NCBI GenBank assembly: GCA_027605045.1
Contig: JAQFWX010000019.1
Coordinates: 744,001-808,000, forward strand
Source of the DNA: Phallus indusiatus
Taxonomy: Eukaryota; Basidiomycota; Agaricomycetes; Phallales; Phallaceae
Length of the DNA: 64,000 bases
Direction: 5' to 3'
The position numbers and the translations under genes are program-made. The notes below the pieces were generated by a model, which did not search any database, had not been told where the DNA came from, and saw only the letters and a list, made by a program, of their open reading frames with translations. This document shows positions 36,601 through 47,484 of the stretch, one piece after another; positions within the stretch are counted from its first letter, which is position 1; the number at the start of each line of letters is the position of its first letter.

Positions 36601-36919
36601 TCACGCACGCAGCACGCTAGGTTACCAGGCGAAGCTCCGTCGTTGTCACTGGCTGTGGTTTGACTTTTCAAACGGCGCTCAACTACTAATAACTTTCCAA
36701 TTTCTCGTCATATACCTTCTAGCACGCCACTTCGATAGGTTTTCCCAATTCATGATTGACTTCCATGGATCAGACTACTCGAAAAGAGAAAAGCTTCCTG
36801 TATTGCAAGTGATATACCATAATAAAAAAGTGTGAGATATCCATATTCCAATGACAACATATTGAGAACATGTGATAAAAAAGGTTATAACTGTTAGTCA
36901 AACAAGTACACTAAATGAA
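36601..36919. other. Intergenic after the duplication
   Basis: A 319-bp AT-rich spacer before the Sec2-like gene stop. I see nothing in it. Confidence 0.4.
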
Positions 36920-38698
36920 CTAATGTGTAGAGTCTAGGGTATATTCTGATACAGAAGACGAAGAAGCGACATCAGCAGGGACAATGTGGGAAGACACGGG
37001 TTCCTTGTCTGCTTCTTCTGAGGCTATCAAAGCCGGGTTTTGCTCGTTGTCATTGTGTAACTGGGGATCTTCTTCAGTATTCACGTCGTCTCCCTCAAGT
37101 CGGTTCGCATCCATGGGTGCTGATTCTTCTTTGGGTTCTCCGCCAGGTTCCCCGTGGGACGGAACAGACTCGGAGTTTGGCTCTGGTTGGGAAGAGATAC
37201 TACCGTCCGGTTCCTGTTTGCCTTCGGTGTCCAACTCCAGTTCTTCCTTTTCTTCATTCAGGCCATGATCTGAAGAAGAGGCATGTGCTTGCGAATGAGC
37301 TACGTCCTCGTTCTCGTCCTCGTCCTCAGGCTCTTCTTCATCATCATCATGAGTGACTTGATTAGGATGCGGTGTCGTTGGAGGGAGTTCAAAGATCAGC
37401 GAAGACGTAGCGGATGACGATCTGGAATGGCCTCGAGGTGTCGAAGGGTCGGTCAATAAATGAATTTCATTGGGTTGTGAGATAGCGACGGATAGTCGGT
37501 CACGAGCACCATCGCTTTGTCGGCCATGACTAGCTATGACCCGCAATGTGCTCTTCAAAGCTTCACGTTCCTCCATCGCGATGCGAAGTTCTTCTTCAAT
37601 CTCTGCCAGTTTTTTATTGGAATTGGATACCATCTTATTAGCCTGTACGGAGCAATAATCTTTAAACCCAACCAAAAAAAGAGGCAGTCAACCTAACCTG
37701 TTCGAACAAAGCTTGACTAAGGGTCTCCAGCTCGCCTTCCAACGCGGTTTTCTCTGCAACCACCTTTTGAAGGGATTCACGTTCTCTTGTAAGTTGTTGT
37801 TCTAGCTCTTTCTCGCGTTGGGTTGGCTTAGGAGGTGGAAGGGCCTCTGGTAATGGTGGGGTCGAAGGGACTGTAATCAAAGGTAATCAGATATCAGAGT
37901 GACAAATAATATAAGTGGCCTTAATCACCCGATGAAGACGAGGTTCGTGTCAGGGAAGAGAAATTGAAGAACCGTGATGGTGTCGGGGACCCCAAACCTG
38001 ACTGGGAAGGATTCGGTAAGCTGGCGAACGAGGCTCCAGAGTTTCGAGGAGATTGAGGTTTGGGTAGAGGCGTCAAGGTGTCCTCAGCAGTGGTATTCAG
38101 CGATTCTTCATCTGAGGTTCTTCGACTATCACGTTTGCTCCAGGGGCGCCATCCTCCGAGCTCTAAGATAGATCCATTCGCCCCCAGTTTTTTGGGCGAC
38201 TCTTCAAGCTCTGCATTGATGTGCACAGGTTGATGGTTGGATTGTGATATGGTCAATTTGGCTTCCATTTCCACTTCCTTTTTACGCGCATTTTGAAGTA
38301 GCGAAGACTTGACATAGGCAATAGTCAAAAAAAGGGCAACCGGTGGAGTCAAAAGACTTGTAACTTTAGCGTACCAGTTCTTCGACCCAATCAGTCATCC
38401 GCAAAAGCAACTGGGTTACTTCTTTTTCACGAACCATTCTATGAATCTCCTTGTCGGCATCGTCGAGTTCGTCGTCGACGGTAGGAGTCTCCAGCAAGCG
38501 TCGGGCATGTTCTACGTCTTGTGCTGCTTGAACAATGGGACTGGTTAGATTCGGAGCTGGAGGAGCAACTGTTTTTGGAGCGACAGAGGAAGCAGCGGAA
38601 GGGTGAGAAGGAGGCGGGAGCGGAGGAACTTTGCGCCTCCTGTCCGCTCGTGGAGGCAGCGGAGGCGGCGTCGGTGCGGGTGATATTGCAGAGCTCAT
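36920..38698 (-). CDS. Sec2-domain protein, probable Rab guanine-nucleotide exchange factor
   Basis: Sec2 and Rabin8 proteins activate the Rab GTPase of exocytosis (Sec4/Rab8) through a long parallel coiled coil. From the ATG at 38698 the protein begins with a Pro-rich region (SPAPTPPPLPPRADRRRKVP), then helical DVEHARRLLETP and VREKEVTQLLLRMTDWVEEL. Exon 2 is Ser/Pro-rich (ELGGWRPWSKRDSRR, SRFFNFSSLTRTSSSS). The Sec2 core follows: KELEQQLTRERESLQKVVAE, KTALEGELETLSQALFEQAN, KMVSNSNKKLAEIEEELRIA, matching the family pattern of EGELE..LS..LFE.AN.MV. The C-terminal third is highly acidic and disordered (DDDEEEPEDEDENED). The joins VEEL-SSLLQNARKK and SSSSG-VPSTPPLP keep frame. An upstream in-frame ATG at 38743 would add 15 residues. 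It is divergent from the SR-rich gene, with about 140 bp between starts. Confidence 0.82.
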
Positions 38699-38837
38699 GG
38701 CTTTCTCTTGTGATGATGGATGCGTTACTATGTCACGCGTCACGCGTCCTTGTCCTCTTTTACATAATCACATCACTCAAACCTCTTTTTCGTCTGCTCT
38801 CCCTCCCGTCAAAAGCCGTTCGTTTATGGTATAGAAG
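38699..38837. promoter_or_regulatory. Short bidirectional promoter region
   Basis: Only 139 bp separate the start codons of the divergent Sec2-like and SR-rich genes, so the two promoters must overlap. The directly repeated CACGCGTCACGCGTC near 38735-38750 is the one motif that stands out. Confidence 0.5.
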
Positions 38838-41623
38838 ATGGTTCGTTCCGCTCTCAAACTTAGGACTTTTGCTGAGGAATATACTTCTTCATCAAATTCT
38901 CGCGAATTTCCCCGCGAAACGTTACCGTCGTCTCCGAAAACAACACCCGCACGCAAAGTACTTCATGCGACTCCACCCGTGAATCCTCCCCCGACACTGC
39001 CCCCACTGCCTCCTCCTCCTCCCGTCATTCGTTTTTTGATAGACATGGTGACACCCAATGAACTCGCGGCCATTTTACGCGCTCGTGTCGCTCGTTTGGT
39101 CTCACAATGGCCTCAGTACATGTCTCAACCTCCGACTCTTCTCCACCATGGTTTACCTTCCCCTTCATCCTCAGGCTCCCCTTTAGTCCAGCAACAAAAT
39201 CAGACAGGAAAAAAACTGGACTTGGCCACCATCCATTCCTTTGTTGCATTTTTTTACCCTGATGATCATCAAATTCACCGAAGCATCGATATATCTTCCG
39301 AAACACTCCTCGCGCACCTTGAAGGGCTTCAAACACTGTTATCCTTCTTGAGCTCCAAGGAACTGGGAGTCATTATAAAAAACAGGCTTATCTCTTCCTC
39401 CCCACATCGTTCAGCATCTATTCATGCCGTCGTCGAGGTCATACGACACTTGTCTCCTGAGGATGAAGAGAGTGAAGACCTAGACTCAATTTGGAAACAA
39501 CTGTGGTTAAAAACATCGACAACTACGTTACCTTCCCCCCAAGTGATTCCTCTTGTTCCGTCCAGGACGTTAATTGACGTCGCCGTTGCCACCGAATCTG
39601 GTCCCGACGCTCTCCCTATAACAATGGCGATGGCGAGTGCCACAAGCATACCTAGTATGAGAATATCTTCATCAGATGGAGCTCGTCCGCTCAAGAGACC
39701 GAAATTCGTTGCTTCCCACCCCATTTTTCAAGATTCCACAGATGATTCCCGGACGGGCATCTCACTACCACCATCCAATCCTCCCATAAATGACGCAATC
39801 TACGATCATTCCCATACTTCTGGATCAACTTCAATCACAATGTCGATTCCAATACCTAAAATGGCCGATCCTATACTTCGCCCAGTCTCAACGCGATCTT
39901 TCAAATCACCTCCAATTACTTTGCCTTTGGAGGACGATGGAGAAGCAGATGCAGAGGGTGACACGGACACTGACATAGATATGGACGTGGATTTGGCCGT
40001 GGACGTCAGCGAGCGTAGCGACGACAGTAAGAATCTCACCATCGCTCAGGTTATTAACTCATGTCGCTCCGAAGAGGCCGCCGTGAACACCCTAATGACC
40101 AGCCATTCTCTCAGCAAAGGATCGATAGGATCGAGATTTGGAACACCTTCAGAAGGCCCGACTATTGCCATCCCTTCGGCTGCGGTAATGGCACCCTCAC
40201 CATCATTAACCTCCGTCAATTACACCGATACAAGCAACGTCCTCCCCCAGCACCCGTCATTGCGACATTCCTAAAGGCCCTCGAGCAATGCGAAGTCTCT
40301 TGTCCAATGAATCTACTTACTCCATATCATCAGGATCACGTACACCGTCTGTATGTTTTTAAATCCCATACTTGTGTCACACAAAACACGCATAATCTAA
40401 AAGCTTTCCGAAGATCTCCAATGTCAATACTTTGAGTCACATATCGCCTCCTGTAGGACACCTTTCTTGACTGGAAAGGGAGGGGCCCGCTGACAGAAAT
40501 ATAATTTTTAGAATACGATAACAACCTCTGCAGCAATGACACCTATTACGACCCTGCAGGCGAAGCAGGAAGCTATGTCTGGTGAATGGGGACTGATAAC
40601 AAGAAATACTGAGTTGAAAGAAAGTGGAACGCGTCAATGTCCTATTGAAATAGCTGATCAAAAAATCGATTTACAACAACTCCCCAAGGAAGCCGCTTCC
40701 CGCCGGATCGTATCCGTGTCCTTCCCTGTAAAATCTACCGTACCGCCGGCCAAAAAGCCTCAGGGGATTCATAATACTCCTTCTCCTACACAATCTGTGT
40801 TTACTATGCCTCGGGACCCACCACTCTCTTCGACTTCCTCTTCCATATTCTCAATTCCAAAATCAACGAATACAACACCGCTGCGCTACGAAGGTCCAGA
40901 ACTACCGCCTTACGATGAAGTCATGCCTTCAAACATTTCTTCGAAGGCAACATCTGATACAACTATCGCAATATCGGCTTTGGCGCAGTCTCGAAGCAAG
41001 CCAGGTCGGCGAAACAAAAAAGCGAATAAATCGCCATCTCGGTTCTCAGGTCGATCACAAAAATCTATTTCGCGGTCCCGTACAAGCTCGTCCCCATCAA
41101 GATCCCGTTCCGCCGATGAAAAGCGTCACAGGCTTCCCAAGAAGAAATCACTCTCTACGAAATACGAAATTCAATCATCAACTCGTAAAAGCGTCAAACA
41201 TTCTCATTCTCATTCCCAGTCAGATAAACGTGCCTGGGACTCTTCGTCTCGGTCATCTTCTTGCTCAACAGACCGCTCGCGGTCAGAGTCACGATCTCGT
41301 GCGCCGTATCGTCCTCGGAACTATTCTTATTCTCGTCCTCCCTCTCCATCCTCTTCAAAGGACAGACACTGGTCACCTGAGCCTAGCCGTCGTAGGGAGC
41401 GCGGTAGGAGTAGAAGCAGGAGACGGCGGGGAGATGAGAATCCACCGACATCTCGTACATCTAATGGAATGGATCATTGGTCTCCTGGAAGGGATAGTCG
41501 ACGGGGAGACACAGATACTACGACAAGAAGTTCAAATATTAAAAGTCGCTCGGGTAAATGCTTTCATATATTATATGAATGATTGGTTCTTAATCTCTGA
41601 CATCCTCAATAGGGCGAGCATAA
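38838..41623 (+). CDS. Large disordered protein with C-terminal Arg-Ser-rich (SR) region, family unknown
   Basis: I do not recognise the family. The first exon (478 codons if read to its stop) starts MVRSALKLRTFAEEY and has a Pro-rich stretch (NPPPTLPPLPPPPPV), then a plausibly folded part (LDLATIHSFVAFFYPDDHQI, ETLLAHLEGLQTLLSFL, SIHAVVEVIRHLSPEDEE), then Ser/Pro- and Asp-rich disorder (DTDTDIDMDVDLAVDV). An intron at 40185-40234 joins IAIPSAA to QRPPPAPVIATFLKALEQCE and CPMNLLTPYHQDH. A second intron (donor GTACAC near 40339, acceptor TTTTAG at 40512) joins to NTITTSAAMTPITT. The last part is an SR region (SRSRTSSSPSRSRS, RSRSESRSRAPYRPRNYSYS, RRRERGRSRSRRRRG). A final intron (41556-41612) would end the protein with GRA and TAA at 41621-41623. 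SR tails are typical of splicing or RNA-processing proteins, but there is no RRM, so the role is open. Confidence 0.65.
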
Positions 41624-42089
41624 ATATGCAAATGTGGAGTGCATTTTTTAATGGTGCATATCGCCATGGTACGTAGCTCTTACGTTCAAATACTATAATG
41701 CTTAAAGACCTGTGTCGCTTGCTGCGCAAAAGCTACCCAAGGCTTCAACGAATTGACATCTACGCAACGTTTATCCGTTAATCAGTCAATTATTCGACAA
41801 TCTATCAATGTGACAATGCACGCGAAACGTGATTATGTCCAATAACTCATCGGTTACCATTCTAATCTCGATTTTTTAAAAAAAAACCGAAGACGAATTC
41901 GTCTTCGGTTTTTTTCGTTGGTGACGCGAATTCACCAGTGGTAGGATGAAATCAGATGGATTCGGTACTCTTTGAACTTTAACAGTTGTATCATAAAATT
42001 GTCCAAAATTTAACAAGAACTGTAGTGTCCAAGTGCATAATAAGGAGAAATGATTTTTTTATGAATTGGTTATGAATTGGGCACGCGCA
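41624..42089. other. Intergenic between convergent SR-rich and lectin genes
   Basis: A 466-bp 3'-3' region whose notable content is the 36-bp palindrome at 41880-41915. Confidence 0.5.
41880..41915. repeat. Perfect 36-bp palindrome between convergent genes
   Basis: Arms of 18 bp meet with no loop at a central GAATTC: seven A, then CCGAAGACGAA, mirrored as TTCGTCTTCGG and seven T. The A-run continues two bases further on the left. It lies about 260 bp after the SR-gene stop and 175 bp from the lectin-gene stop. It could serve as a 3'-end signal for both genes or be a fragment of a transposable element; there is no direct evidence for either. Confidence 0.9.
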
Positions 42090-43328
42090 TCATGCAGTGA
42101 AGAATTGATTCACGTCATTATCCGTGCATTGGAAAGTCTGGAGTTGGTTGCCGTTAGTGGTAATACCATTAGTTACATCCAAACATTGTCCTAAAATTTT
42201 TGAAATTAAATCTGCCTAGAGGAATTCAAGACGAAGAGCCGAACTCACCATGATTAGTTACAGCAATACGATCATCATCGGTATAAAACCATGATTGTTG
42301 TGGGAGGCCGGTGAAACATTGCCATATTTTCATACCAACACCATTACCAATGTCTGAACAAGAATTAGGCTAAGCTGATAAGAGTAATGTGGTGGAAAGG
42401 CCATAACTAACCGCTTCCGGCGTCCAAACAAAAGTTCGTTCCTGCTAGCTGGACTTGTGTATTTCCACGGGTGATGAGCCATTGTTGAGCACCGCTGCCA
42501 TTACAGTCAAAACTAAAACGGTTTGAGAAGGCAAGCATCAGAATATATATAAGGACCCTTACATCTGAACTGGCGTTCCATCCGCTTGGACATTGCCCTT
42601 TACATCTACGCATTTAGACGGGTCACCCATGGGGTGAATGGCACGCGGGATGGTAGACTGGTCAGGTATTACTCCACTGGGACACCACCTAATGAAAATT
42701 TGAAGATTAAAAGACCGAGATTGACTTTTATGAAAGAATGGACAAACGTTATATTAAATATAGTCCCATAGTCACATCCGTGCATTGGTGCAGTTGGCGG
42801 AACACCTGGAACAGGATCGATCTCAGTTATGTGAGGTTGCAAGTCAAAACCATCTGTGCAGTTGGCACTGTCACAGCTTGCAATCCCGCAAAATCCGTTC
42901 ACCTGAAAGGAATGATACAGATAAGGAAACATAAAAAAGTCATGAGGGAGGGAAAACACATACGGGACGTTCGTCAGCGGGGACAATGCTGACACCGATA
43001 TTATAGGAAGAAGGATTGCGGACGATGTAATAATAATCCCACTAAAGGTAATAAATAATGAAAAAGATAACACACAACGCTGAAAACTTACAGGTAGGAA
43101 AAGGCCGGCAAAAGTTCCACCATTTGCATCAGCGTAAATTTGACCCCCAAAATCTGAATCAACCACGAAGGATGAAGTACTTTTAGACGCAACAGAACCG
43201 TTAAAAGCCAAGTTGAAGAATATATCAAGGCTTATGGGACAATTATTATTGATATTGATAGTTTTGAGAGCGGAAGTTGGCGAAAGGAAAAGGAAGACGA
43301 GGTAAGTGAAAACGAAAACCCGAGACAT
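42090..43328 (-). CDS. Secreted protein with thaumatin-like N-terminal part and C-terminal ricin-B-type beta-trefoil lectin domain
   Basis: This is probably an extracellular sugar-binding protein. From the ATG at 43328 a signal peptide is seen (MSRVFVFTYLVFLFLSPTSA), then TININNNCPISLDIFFN, YADANGGTFAGLFLPWDYYY, VRNPSSYNIGVSIVPADERP, NGFCGIASCDSANCTDGFDL and APMHGCDY. The many cysteines and the opening strand recall thaumatin-like fungal proteins, but this part is only a tentative match. The C-terminal part is a beta-trefoil: HPMGDPSKCVDVKG, GTPVQMFDCNGSGAQQWLI, NFCLDAGSGNGVGMKIWQCF, GLPQQSWFY, GQCLDVTNG and LQTFQCTDNDVNQFF. These show the recurring CLD and QxW elements. The stop is TGA at 42090-42092. 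Eight or so introns. An alternative start at 43346 adds MSDNIN, which would weaken the signal peptide. There is no catalytic or toxin domain. Confidence 0.82.
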
Positions 43329-45821
43329 ATTGATATTGTCTGACAATCAGTATTAGACATACCATACAACGCTTTATACAGTTTCCGATTTGTGAAACAA
43401 AAACGCCGGAGATTCCGAGCTGAGATCATGAAAGGTCAGCAGACTCACTGTTTTAATCTAAATAATTGACATCACAGTTATGGTGCATACATTTCAAATA
43501 TATGCTAGGGTAAAGGTTGTTTAGCTTCAAACATCAGCAGACGTCAGGAAATGTGCCAAGCGATACCTCAGCCAATCGCATAAGGTTTCGCCGACAATCA
43601 CAGGCGATTCTTGATTCACGTCAAGTGGATTTAGTTCTCGGGTGCCTCTAGAATTAAAAGTGAGCTCAAGTCGGTTATATTGGAAACTACGTTGAGCTTT
43701 TGAAATTAAAACGATGACACAATGCATATTGGAGCTTGAACAAACCGTGGAGAATCCTGGACATGATAATTGTGACAACTGAACTTTGAATGTGAATATT
43801 GAGGCAGGATCGTAGTACGGCAGTTCCTGACCCTGAATGATAGTTTTTTACCATTACCACTAAGGTGCTAAACCGCGAAGATTTTGAAAGGAGCCGAACA
43901 CCCCGAGGCCTGAGCTAGTACAGCTTCTTACTCCTTGCTGCATGTGCATTAAATTCTCCTACAGGTCGAGCATTTCTACCTCCGAATTTGTCTCAGACGC
44001 TAAGGAAAAATCTAATTTCAAATGGAACTTAATCGGATATAACATAGTACGCTCGCGAAATGCAGTATTATATTTTGCTGTTTGGTATTCTGTTATATAC
44101 ATACATACATACATAGCTCACAAACGAGCTAATACATCTAGACTAGATATGTAGAAGATATCAGAAAGATAATTTGTTTCTGTTTTGATTGCCTTGCAAA
44201 TTGCTTCAGCCTGAGAGTTCAGCGTATGACAAAGTCCTCCGATCATCAATTATCTCTAAGATCGTCGGAGACGCCACATGACAATTGACATGTTGACAAA
44301 TCAGAGTTTGAAAGTATTGATATAGAATCTGTAAAGAGTATAGCGACGAATCTGTGTTGAGGGTGAACCTTTATTAATATCCAAAGCACAATTGAAGCAT
44401 TTCCGCACGGGCCAGTGGGCCCTACTGATGACCGAGAATCATGAAAGAATTGCTAAAAAGATTAGGTGTATAGTGCCATTACCACCGGTTATACAAGGTA
44501 AAAAACCGATGGTAAATTTAAACTTCATCGGTTCAGTCTGAATGTTATGGAGAAAAGAAAAATAATAGATCAATCTTCAATACCTTTCTTTATTTACCTT
44601 TAACGTACGAAAATGATGGTAAACTTTCCAGAAAGTCACCTTTGAAAAGAGTAAAGAGACGTTTAGCGTTGAAGAAAGTGATTTAGTCAATATCAGATCA
44701 TCAATTATAAGGCAAAAGGAAGGAAACGCATCAAATTGTTAACGTGTATGCCAAGGACTAATGCAGTAGAAACAAACATATGTATCTGAATCCTATAAGA
44801 CCCCGGCGGTTCCTATAGTCACCGTCATTGTTCCAGGGCGACCCCCCTTTCACGTTACTGCCAGCGCCAGCTACGGAAGGCTACGGGGGAGGTATGTAGT
44901 CTCGTTTTGCGGCTTACTGACGGTGCTAAGCAATTTTCCGCGTTTTGACAACGGCTCAGTGGATAGTGAATTTAAAAGAAAACTGAGGATTAAACTCGTG
45001 AAACGCACTCGAAAGAGAGAATCAAGAACATGTCTTGGTGTGAAGACTTGAAAGCCAACATTCTTCGAACAACAAAGGTCTGCTGCTGATAAGTGACTTT
45101 CAAAATGAAATACAACACTCGTACTTAGAATTCATACATTTGAGAGCTTCTTCCACCCCTCCCTCGATACTCGATGATTTATGTTCAGCATCGGTAATCA
45201 CTCTTGATCACTGAATTTCAGATCGTGACTTCGCGACATCCTGATTTGTTGTTGTCATAGAAAAAAGAAAATGACATCAGAAGAGGAGACCGCATGGGGT
45301 TTTCTAGTTTCTAGGCGAGAACCCCAGGGATTGCAATTTTTTTTTTACAGGTACGGAATGTGAGCAAAGCTTATAGTTACGGACGTGACAAAAAACAATT
45401 TCGCTTATTGACCCATCACCGCGTCACCCATACCAAAGGAAAAGAAACTTCAAGAGCGAGAAGTAATTCAGAGACTAGAAACATAGGAAGAAAAAGTGAT
45501 GATGATATACACGAGTGGTAAAAGGGTATGAAGCTGAGAAAAAGCACAGCAAAGAGTTCAGTCACATTAATTACGCATTAAAAGAAAGTCAGGCAAAGGA
45601 GAGAATGACCACAAGAGTTACAGATTACGACCGGAGAAGGACGTAAATAGGGTGGATGGGTTTGGGTAGGTGATATTACAATCATTTAAGACGATGGTCG
45701 TAAAGGAATAAACGCGAATAGTGTATATATAACCTATAGTTCTTCAAAGGAAGCACGGATATAGGAAAGAAAACCAACAAGAAGCCCTAAGACAGGTTTT
45801 CAAGTTTTAATGACCTTTTGT
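43329..45821. other. Gene-poor stretch between lectin and G-alpha genes
   Basis: About 2.5 kb with no supported gene. It holds the promoter of the lectin gene, a short ATAC microsatellite at 44095-44114 and AT-rich sequence. Small open frames (43527-43778, 43942-44154) show no motifs. Confidence 0.55.
44095..44114. repeat. Short (ATAC)n microsatellite
   Basis: About five ATAC units in a row. A simple repeat with no evident role. Confidence 0.7.
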
Positions 45822-47484
45822 TTACAACAAGCCGCACTCTCTCAAGTGTAATTGCAAAAGGATATCCTGTATGGCCGATAGAACAACTATATTAATGTCG
45901 GGGTTTTGTGACTTTAGTCGCTTTCTCGTAATTAAAGATGTGAATGAAAAACGCACATTTAATTTGTTGTGTGTCCGTAGCGCACGTATAATGGGCATAG
46001 ATTTGCTTCGTGGCGGCGCTTTGATTTAGACTCACAAAGCGTTGTAACAGATAATCGCAAGCCGCGTCATAATTGTCACCACTATTAAATCAATCAATAA
46101 AATTTTAGTCCGATGAAAAAATTAAAAAATACCCTGTATAATCTGGGAAGTAGTTCGCCAACGGACTCCGAGGCAATTTTTCGGCAAAAAGGTCGATTTT
46201 GTTCAAGAACAAGATGATGCTAGTCTTCACGAACCAGCGCGAATTACAGATTGAGTCGAAGAGTGTCAAAGCTTCCTGCATTCGGTTCTACATAAAAGGA
46301 ACGCGTGGTTATAACCATCATCTCGGCTATGTTACGCCGTGATTACTTACCACACTCTCGTCTTCATATAACATCTGATCGTATTCACTTAAGGATACAA
46401 GGAACACGAGCGCCGTGACATTCTCGAAACAGTGGATCCATTTCTTCCGCTCAGACCGTTGACCTCCGACATCGAAAAGTTTGTATGTCAAGTCGCCAAC
46501 CTAATGGGGAGAAGATGATAATTAGTACTGAGTTGAAATATTGCTCGAGATTGGAGTCGTGGGTTGCCTGGACAATTTGCCGAATAAGGGCAGTACAATC
46601 ATCCCCTCCGAAATGGGCGGACTATCTATATTTGAACAGAGAGATCACCGCTTACTTTAAACATGGTCTCCGTTATGCCGGTGGTCTTTACACGACTTCG
46701 AAGGATATCTTGGTCTGATGGAAGATAGTCGGGGGTAGCCATACGGTCTATCGCGTTGAAATAATAAGATGCAGAGTCATTAAGCTAGATAAAGTTGTGA
46801 TTATTAATTAGGAACTTTGGAGAACTTTGGAGGACAATAGAGGCATGGAGCAAGAACGTACTTGGTATTCGTTAGAACGTACGACCGCTTCTCTTATTGC
46901 GGGGTCGTGCCAAAGCCCACGAATAGCATCGCCAATTTCTTCAGGAAGTACTTCGGCTAGCGAAAGGAATAATTTAGTAACAGATGAGGATGAAGGACAG
47001 TTAAAACGGCAGTACTTTCTAATTGATTAGGCAAGCTGCCAATAAGACTCTTGCGCGCGTCATTCTCAGGGAGGAGGGATAATGCAAGATTTGGTAGGGC
47101 CTCCAAAATAGCGCTGTAATTGAGCTCAGTAAGTGCCTCAATTGCAAAGCGAAGAGAGTCTTTACCGCATGCTCTGGACGGTGTTGCTGAAGATGATCTC
47201 TTTATATGATTCACGCTCATTGCGAGTATAACCACCGTGGTGGATGAGCTTCATCTGCTTCAGGACCGTTGATTTTCCAGACTCTCCAGCGCCGAGGAGC
47301 AACATTTTTATTTCGTTCTTGGCCATCATACGGTCTTTTTTCAATTGAGCTTCAATTTCGTCGTTACCTGTGAAGTTTAGGTGAAGTCAGAACAAAGCAG
47401 GCGTAAAAAAATCCAGCAGGGGATGAACGTACGAGCTCTGGCTTCCTCATCGCCGCCGTAGCCGCTGGATACCGCGCAACCCAT
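45822..47484 (-). CDS. Heterotrimeric G protein alpha subunit, group I
   Basis: This is a membrane-tethered GTPase that relays receptor signals; in basidiomycetes such subunits act in pheromone, nutrient or cAMP signalling. From the ATG at 47484 the protein starts MGCAVSSG: Gly2 fits N-myristoylation and Cys3 palmitoylation. GTPase motifs in order: P-loop [20 protein letters not shown], switch [12 protein letters not shown], switch [29 protein letters not shown] and [10 protein letters not shown]. The last exon is reached through an intron (donor GTGCGT, acceptor ATATAG) and gives [12 protein letters not shown] and LHLRECGLL, with TAA at 45822-45824. The Cys four residues from the end is the group I (Gi-like) mark and the receptor-contact tail. 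All catalytic residues, including the switch I Arg and switch II Gln, are present. It is close to fungal GPA1/FadA-type subunits. Confidence 0.95.

Noticed and set aside
41880..41915. Bacterial-style rho-independent terminator
   Set aside because: The stem and T-run resemble one, but the genome is plainly eukaryotic and the palindrome has no loop; it is kept only as a palindrome.
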